From contig NZ_JAUZQD010000012.1 of the NCBI RefSeq assembly GCF_030709675.1, positions 124,001 through 188,000 of the forward strand: a stretch of 64,000 nt of DNA, written 5' to 3'. Below, in pieces: positions 60,480 to 64,000 of this stretch (position 1 is its first letter; the number at the start of each line of letters is the position of its first letter). Origin of the DNA: Symbioplanes lichenis (GTDB lineage: Bacteria > Actinomycetota > Actinomycetes > Mycobacteriales > Micromonosporaceae). The notes under the pieces are model-generated. The model was not told the DNA's origin and searched no databases. It saw only the letters and a list, made by a program, of their open reading frames with translations. The position numbers and the translations under genes are program-made.

Positions 60480-62950
60480 CGGTCGGCCCCTTGTGCGAGG
60501 ATCGGGCCCGGCTTACCGGCGGTCAGCCGGACCACCGCGCCCGAGGTGACGCCCAGGCTGCGGCGAGTCGTCGCGCCCGGCGAGTTCGTGGGCAGCCACA
60601 CCACCTGCGGGGGCAGGTCGGTGATCGCCACCGGCAGCGTGATCGCGCCGCGGTCGGTGCCGACGGTCACCGCGTCGCCATCGGCCACGCCGAGCGACTC
60701 CGCGAGGGCCTTGCCGATCCGCACCAGCGGCGGCCGGGCGGTCCCGGCCAGCACCTCGTCGCCGTCGAGCAGCGAACCGAGGTCGATCAGGTGGTGCCAG
60801 GTGGAGAGCACAGCCTCGTCCTTATCGGGCTTCGGCAGGTCCTTGGCGGTGACGGTCGGCGCGGCAGGCCGGGCCGACTGGCTGGCCGGCATGACACCGA
60901 GCTCCCGGCGCACCGCGTCGACGTCGCCGGTGCCGAGCGTCACGTCCAGCAGGGCGGCGATCGCCTCGAGCACCCGGCCGTCGGTCATCGCCCCGGTCGG
61001 CAGCACGGTCCCGAAGGTCCGCAGCCGGCCCTCCCAGTCCATGAACGTCCCGGACTTCTCGGCCGCCGGCGCGATCGGCAGCACCACGTCGGCCCGCCGG
61101 GTCACGGCGCTCTGCCGCAGCTCGACGCTGACCAGGAAGGGCACCGCGTCCAGGGCCTGCTCGGCCAGCCGCACGTCGGCCAGGTCGGCCGGGTCGACGC
61201 CGGCGACCAGCAGGCCACCGAGCGAGCCGTCGGCCGCCGCCGCGATGATCGCGTCGGTGTCCCGGCCGGCCGCGGTGGGCAGGGCGGTCACGTCGACGTC
61301 CCAGGCGCGCGCGATCTCGGCCCGGGCCGCCTCGTCGGCGACCAGGCGGCCACCGGGCAGCAGGTTGGGCAGGCAGCCCGCGTCCACGGCGCCTCGGTCA
61401 CCCGCGCGCCGCGGGACCCAGGCGAGGCGGGCACCCGTACGCGCGGCCAGCGCCGCCGCCGCGGAAAGCCCGCCCGGCACACTCGCCAGCCGCTCGCCCA
61501 CGATCAACAGCGCACCCGGCGTGGCGAGCGCGGCCGCGACCGTGGCGTCGGTGTTGAGCAGCCGCGCCTCGTCGCCGGGCACCGCCGTGACCACCGTCGC
61601 GCCGAGCTTCTCGAAGCCCCGGCTCAGGAACGGCGCCACGGCCGTCACCTTCAGCTTGTTCTTCCGCGAGCCCTTGCGCAGGCGCAGGAAGAGGATCGGG
61701 CACTCCTCCTCCGGCTCCAGCCCGACGACCACGGCCGAGGGCGCGTTCTCCACGTCGTCGTACGTGACGTCGCTGACCCCGGCGACCGTGGCGGCCAGGA
61801 AGTCGGCCTCCTCGGTGGACAGCGGGCGGGCGCGGAAGTCGATGTCGTTCGTGCCGAGGACCGTGCGGGCGAACTTCGCGTACGCGTACGCGTCCTCGAC
61901 CGTCAGGCGGCCACCGGTGAGCACGCCGACACCGCGCTCCTTCGCCGCCGCGAGCCCCTCGGCCGCCGCGAGCAGAGCCTCCGACCAGGACGCTTCGCGC
62001 AATTCCCCGGTACGGGCATCGCGTACGAGCGGCGTCGTGATGCGGTCGTAGCCGGTGGCGTAGCGGAAGCCCCACCGGCCCTTGTCACAGTTCCACTCCT
62101 CGTTGACCGCGGCGTCGTCCCCGGCCAGGCGGCGCAGCACCTTGCCGCGCCGGTGGTCGGCCCGCATCGAGCAGCCGGCCGAGCAGTGCTCGCAGGTCGT
62201 GGGAGTGGAGACGAGGTCGAAGGGGCGGGCGCGGAACCTGTACTGCTCGCCCGTGAGTGCCCCGACGGGACAGATCTGGATCGTGTTGCCGGAGAAGTAC
62301 GAGTTGAAGGCCACGTCGCCGTCGCCCTCGCCGACCTGGCCGTCCCCGGTGCCCGTACCCCCGAAGAAGTCGTCCCTGTAGACGTTGATCTGCTCGCCGG
62401 ACGAGCGGTCCATCAGATCGATGAACTTGTCGCCCGCGATCTCCTCGGAGAACCGCGTGCAGCGCTGGCAGAGAATGCACCGCTCGCGGTCCAGCAGCAC
62501 CTGGCTGGAGATGTGGATCGGCTTCTCGTACTCGCGCTTCTTCTCGTGGAAGCGCGAGTCGACCCGGCCGCTGCTCATCGCCTGGTTCTGCAGGGGGCAC
62601 TCGCCGCCCTTGTCACAGGTCGGGCAGTCGAGCGGGTGGTTGGCCAGCAGCAGCTCCATGATGCCGCCCTGGGCCTTCGCGGCCACCGGCGAGCTGAGCT
62701 GCGTCTTGACCACCATGCCCTCGGCGACGGTCTGGGTGCAGGAGGCGACCGGCTTGCGCTGGCCCTCCACCTCGACCAGGCACTGGCGGCAGGCGCCCGC
62801 CGGGGCGAGCAGCGGGTGGTCGCAGAACCGCGGGATGGCGATGCCCATCCGCTCGGCGACGCGGATCACCAGCTCGCCCTTCGCGGCTTGGACCTCGATG
62901 CCGTCGATGGTGAGGGTGACCTGGTCGGTCTTCTTGGCTACGTCGGTCAT
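60476..62950 (-). CDS. nuoG: NADH-quinone oxidoreductase subunit G
   Basis: 824 residues from ATG 62950. N-terminal 2Fe-2S domain (CRQCLVEVEG), His/Cys 4Fe-4S site (HPLDCPTCDKGGECPLQ), CILCQRCTRF, then CEHCSAGCSM and the distal NCDKGRWG site, followed by a molybdopterin-oxidoreductase-like domain. A longer frame to 63562 would overlap nuoF and is rejected because the TGATG junction marks the start. It channels electrons from NuoEF to NuoI. Confidence 0.96.
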   Translation of the reverse strand: MTDVAKKTDQVTLTIDGIEVQAAKGELVIRVAERMGIAIPRFCDHPLLAPAGACRQCLVEVEGQRKPVASCTQTVAEGMVVKTQLSSPVAAKAQGGIMELLLANHPLDCPTCDKGGECPLQNQAMSSGRVDSRFHEKKREYEKPIHISSQVLLDRERCILCQRCTRFSEEIAGDKFIDLMDRSSGEQINVYRDDFFGGTGTGDGQVGEGDGDVAFNSYFSGNTIQICPVGALTGEQYRFRARPFDLVSTPTTCEHCSAGCSMRADHRRGKVLRRLAGDDAAVNEEWNCDKGRWGFRYATGYDRITTPLVRDARTGELREASWSEALLAAAEGLAAAKERGVGVLTGGRLTVEDAYAYAKFARTVLGTNDIDFRARPLSTEEADFLAATVAGVSDVTYDDVENAPSAVVVGLEPEEECPILFLRLRKGSRKNKLKVTAVAPFLSRGFEKLGATVVTAVPGDEARLLNTDATVAAALATPGALLIVGERLASVPGGLSAAAALAARTGARLAWVPRRAGDRGAVDAGCLPNLLPGGRLVADEAARAEIARAWDVDVTALPTAAGRDTDAIIAAAADGSLGGLLVAGVDPADLADVRLAEQALDAVPFLVSVELRQSAVTRRADVVLPIAPAAEKSGTFMDWEGRLRTFGTVLPTGAMTDGRVLEAIAALLDVTLGTGDVDAVRRELGVMPASQSARPAAPTVTAKDLPKPDKDEAVLSTWHHLIDLGSLLDGDEVLAGTARPPLVRIGKALAESLGVADGDAVTVGTDRGAITLPVAITDLPPQVVWLPTNSPGATTRRSLGVTSGAVVRLTAGKPGPILAQGADR

Positions 62951-64000
62951 CAGTGCGCTCCCACCAGGGTCTTCGCGGACAGCCGGGGAGCCGTCCGACC
63001 CTCGATGTAGTCCAGGTAGTCCTGCCGGAACCACTTGAGCGTCGACACGACCGGGGTGGCCGCGCCGTCGCCGAGACCGCAGAACGCGCGGCCGAAGATG
63101 TTGTCCGCGGTGTCCTGCAGGGTGTCCAGGTCCTGGTAGGTGCCCTCGCCGGAGAGGATCCGCCGGTAGGTGCGCACCATCCAGTAGTTGCCCTCGCGGC
63201 ACGGGGTGCACTTGCCGCACGACTCGTGGTGATAGAACTCCAGCCAGCGCCAGGTCGCGTACACCGGGCAGTCCTGATCGCTGAAGATCTGCATCGCCGT
63301 CGTGCCGAGGATCGAGCCGGCCGCCGCCACGCCCTCGAAGTCCATCGGGGTGTCGATGTGCTCGGCGGTCAGCAGCGGCGTCGACGAGCCGCCCGGCGTC
63401 CAGAACTTCAGCGTGTGGCCGGGCTTCATGCCGCCCGCGAGCTCGAGCAGCTCCCGCAGCGTGATGCCGAGGCCGCACTCGTACTGGCCGGGGTTGGCCA
63501 CGCGGCCGGACAGCGAGTAGATCATCGGGCCGGACGACTTCTCCGTGCCCATGCTCTTCCACCAGTCGGCGCCGCCGAGCACGATGTACGGCACGCTGGC
63601 GATCGTGCCGACGTTGTTGACGACCGTCGGGCTCGCGTAGAGGCCGGCGACCGCGGGGAACGGTGGCCGCAGGCGGGGCTGGCCGCGGAAGCCCTCGAGC
63701 GAGTCGAGCAGCGCCGTCTCCTCGCCGCAGATGTACGCCCCGGCGCCGGAGTGCACGACCAGGTCCAGGTCGAACCCGGAGCCGAGGATGTTCTCGCCCA
63801 GGTAGCCCTTCGCGTACGCCTCCTTGACGGCGTTGCGGAGGCGGCGAGCGGCGTGGACGGCCTCGCCGCGGATGTAGATGTAGGCCCGGGCGGCGCGGAT
63901 GGCGTACGCGGCGATGATCGCGCCCTCCACCAGCGAGTGCGGGTCCCAGGTCATCAGCGGCAGGTCCTTGCAGGTGCCCGGCTCGCCCTCGTCGGCGTTG
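62950..64000 (-). CDS. nuoF: NADH-quinone oxidoreductase subunit F (5' end beyond window)
   Basis: The frame stays open to the right edge; the last bases encode NADEGEPGTCKD, the conserved core before MTWDPHSL. FMN/NADH-site residues lie in GAGAYICGEETALLDSLEG, and the N3 4Fe-4S ligands in ESCGKCTPCREG and AFCGLGD. It oxidises NADH and passes electrons to NuoG. The stop overlaps the nuoG start (TGATG). The operon order F-G-H-I-J-K-L-M-N is normal. Confidence 0.97.
   Translation of the reverse strand, partial: NADEGEPGTCKDLPLMTWDPHSLVEGAIIAAYAIRAARAYIYIRGEAVHAARRLRNAVKEAYAKGYLGENILGSGFDLDLVVHSGAGAYICGEETALLDSLEGFRGQPRLRPPFPAVAGLYASPTVVNNVGTIASVPYIVLGGADWWKSMGTEKSSGPMIYSLSGRVANPGQYECGLGITLRELLELAGGMKPGHTLKFWTPGGSSTPLLTAEHIDTPMDFEGVAAAGSILGTTAMQIFSDQDCPVYATWRWLEFYHHESCGKCTPCREGNYWMVRTYRRILSGEGTYQDLDTLQDTADNIFGRAFCGLGDGAATPVVSTLKWFRQDYLDYIEGRTAPRLSAKTLVGAH

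Overview
The window is high-GC DNA (most third codon positions are G or C, and GTG/TTG starts are common) from a filamentous actinobacterium. Gene content and order fit the Micromonosporaceae best (Actinoplanes/Micromonospora type); this taxonomic call is inference. It looks chromosomal. I see no rRNA or tRNA genes, insertion sequences, prophage or CRISPR array.

Layout. 1-5.0 kb: the 3' end of a membrane-protein gene, a PSP1/RicT-type gene, an LPXTG surface protein and a translationally coupled trio (YbaB/EbfC, EspC-like, WXG-motif protein), all interspersed with intergenic tandem repeats. 5.2-31.4 kb: a conserved actinobacterial core block comprising holB, an MFS-thymidylate kinase fusion, topA, hppA, a BldG/anti-sigma pair, a divergent MrfA-like helicase, a tad/Flp-type secretion operon headed by ssd, a second STAS protein and a HAD-IB phosphatase. 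A PLP-fold racemase-like gene, a TetR regulator and an aldonolactone oxidase are inserted between tmk and topA. The order hppA, anti-sigma, bldG, helicase, tad genes, ssd, HAD resembles the Streptomyces bldG region, as recalled from established knowledge. 31.5-37.6 kb: acs, a secreted M6 metalloprotease, a lipoprotein and an alpha/beta hydrolase with an altered nucleophile elbow. 37.7-45.4 kb: a type VII secretion (ESX-like) island with two WXG100 proteins, a 1257-residue protein with SseB-like modules at both ends of a very long low-complexity linker, an overlapping 120-residue partner gene, and a divergent eccE. 45.5-51.7 kb: a small membrane protein, a decayed GNAT gene, rarD, an ECF sigma/anti-sigma pair, an IclR/MFS divergent pair and a polyprenyl diphosphate synthase. 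51.9-64 kb: the 3' part of a nuo operon (nuoF to nuoN), tightly overlapped and closed by a strong terminator.

How the genes work together. The nuo genes encode most of respiratory complex I, and the nearby prenyl synthase probably makes a menaquinone side chain. hppA adds a second proton pump. topA, holB and tmk serve replication and nucleotide supply. The BldG-type STAS and RsbW-like pair suits control of development or stress response, and the Tad genes suit pilus assembly. The T7SS pieces are split over two places, and only EccE of the core apparatus is present here.

Best candidates for something undescribed: the SseB-linker-SseB protein with its overlapping partner beside WXG100 genes; the repeated D-x-T-x-x-L-P type motifs in the tail of the thymidylate kinase fusion; a 67-codon gene bridging tadB and tadC with 4-nt overlaps at both ends; and four intergenic pairs of DnaA-box-like sites sharing an extended 12-mer.
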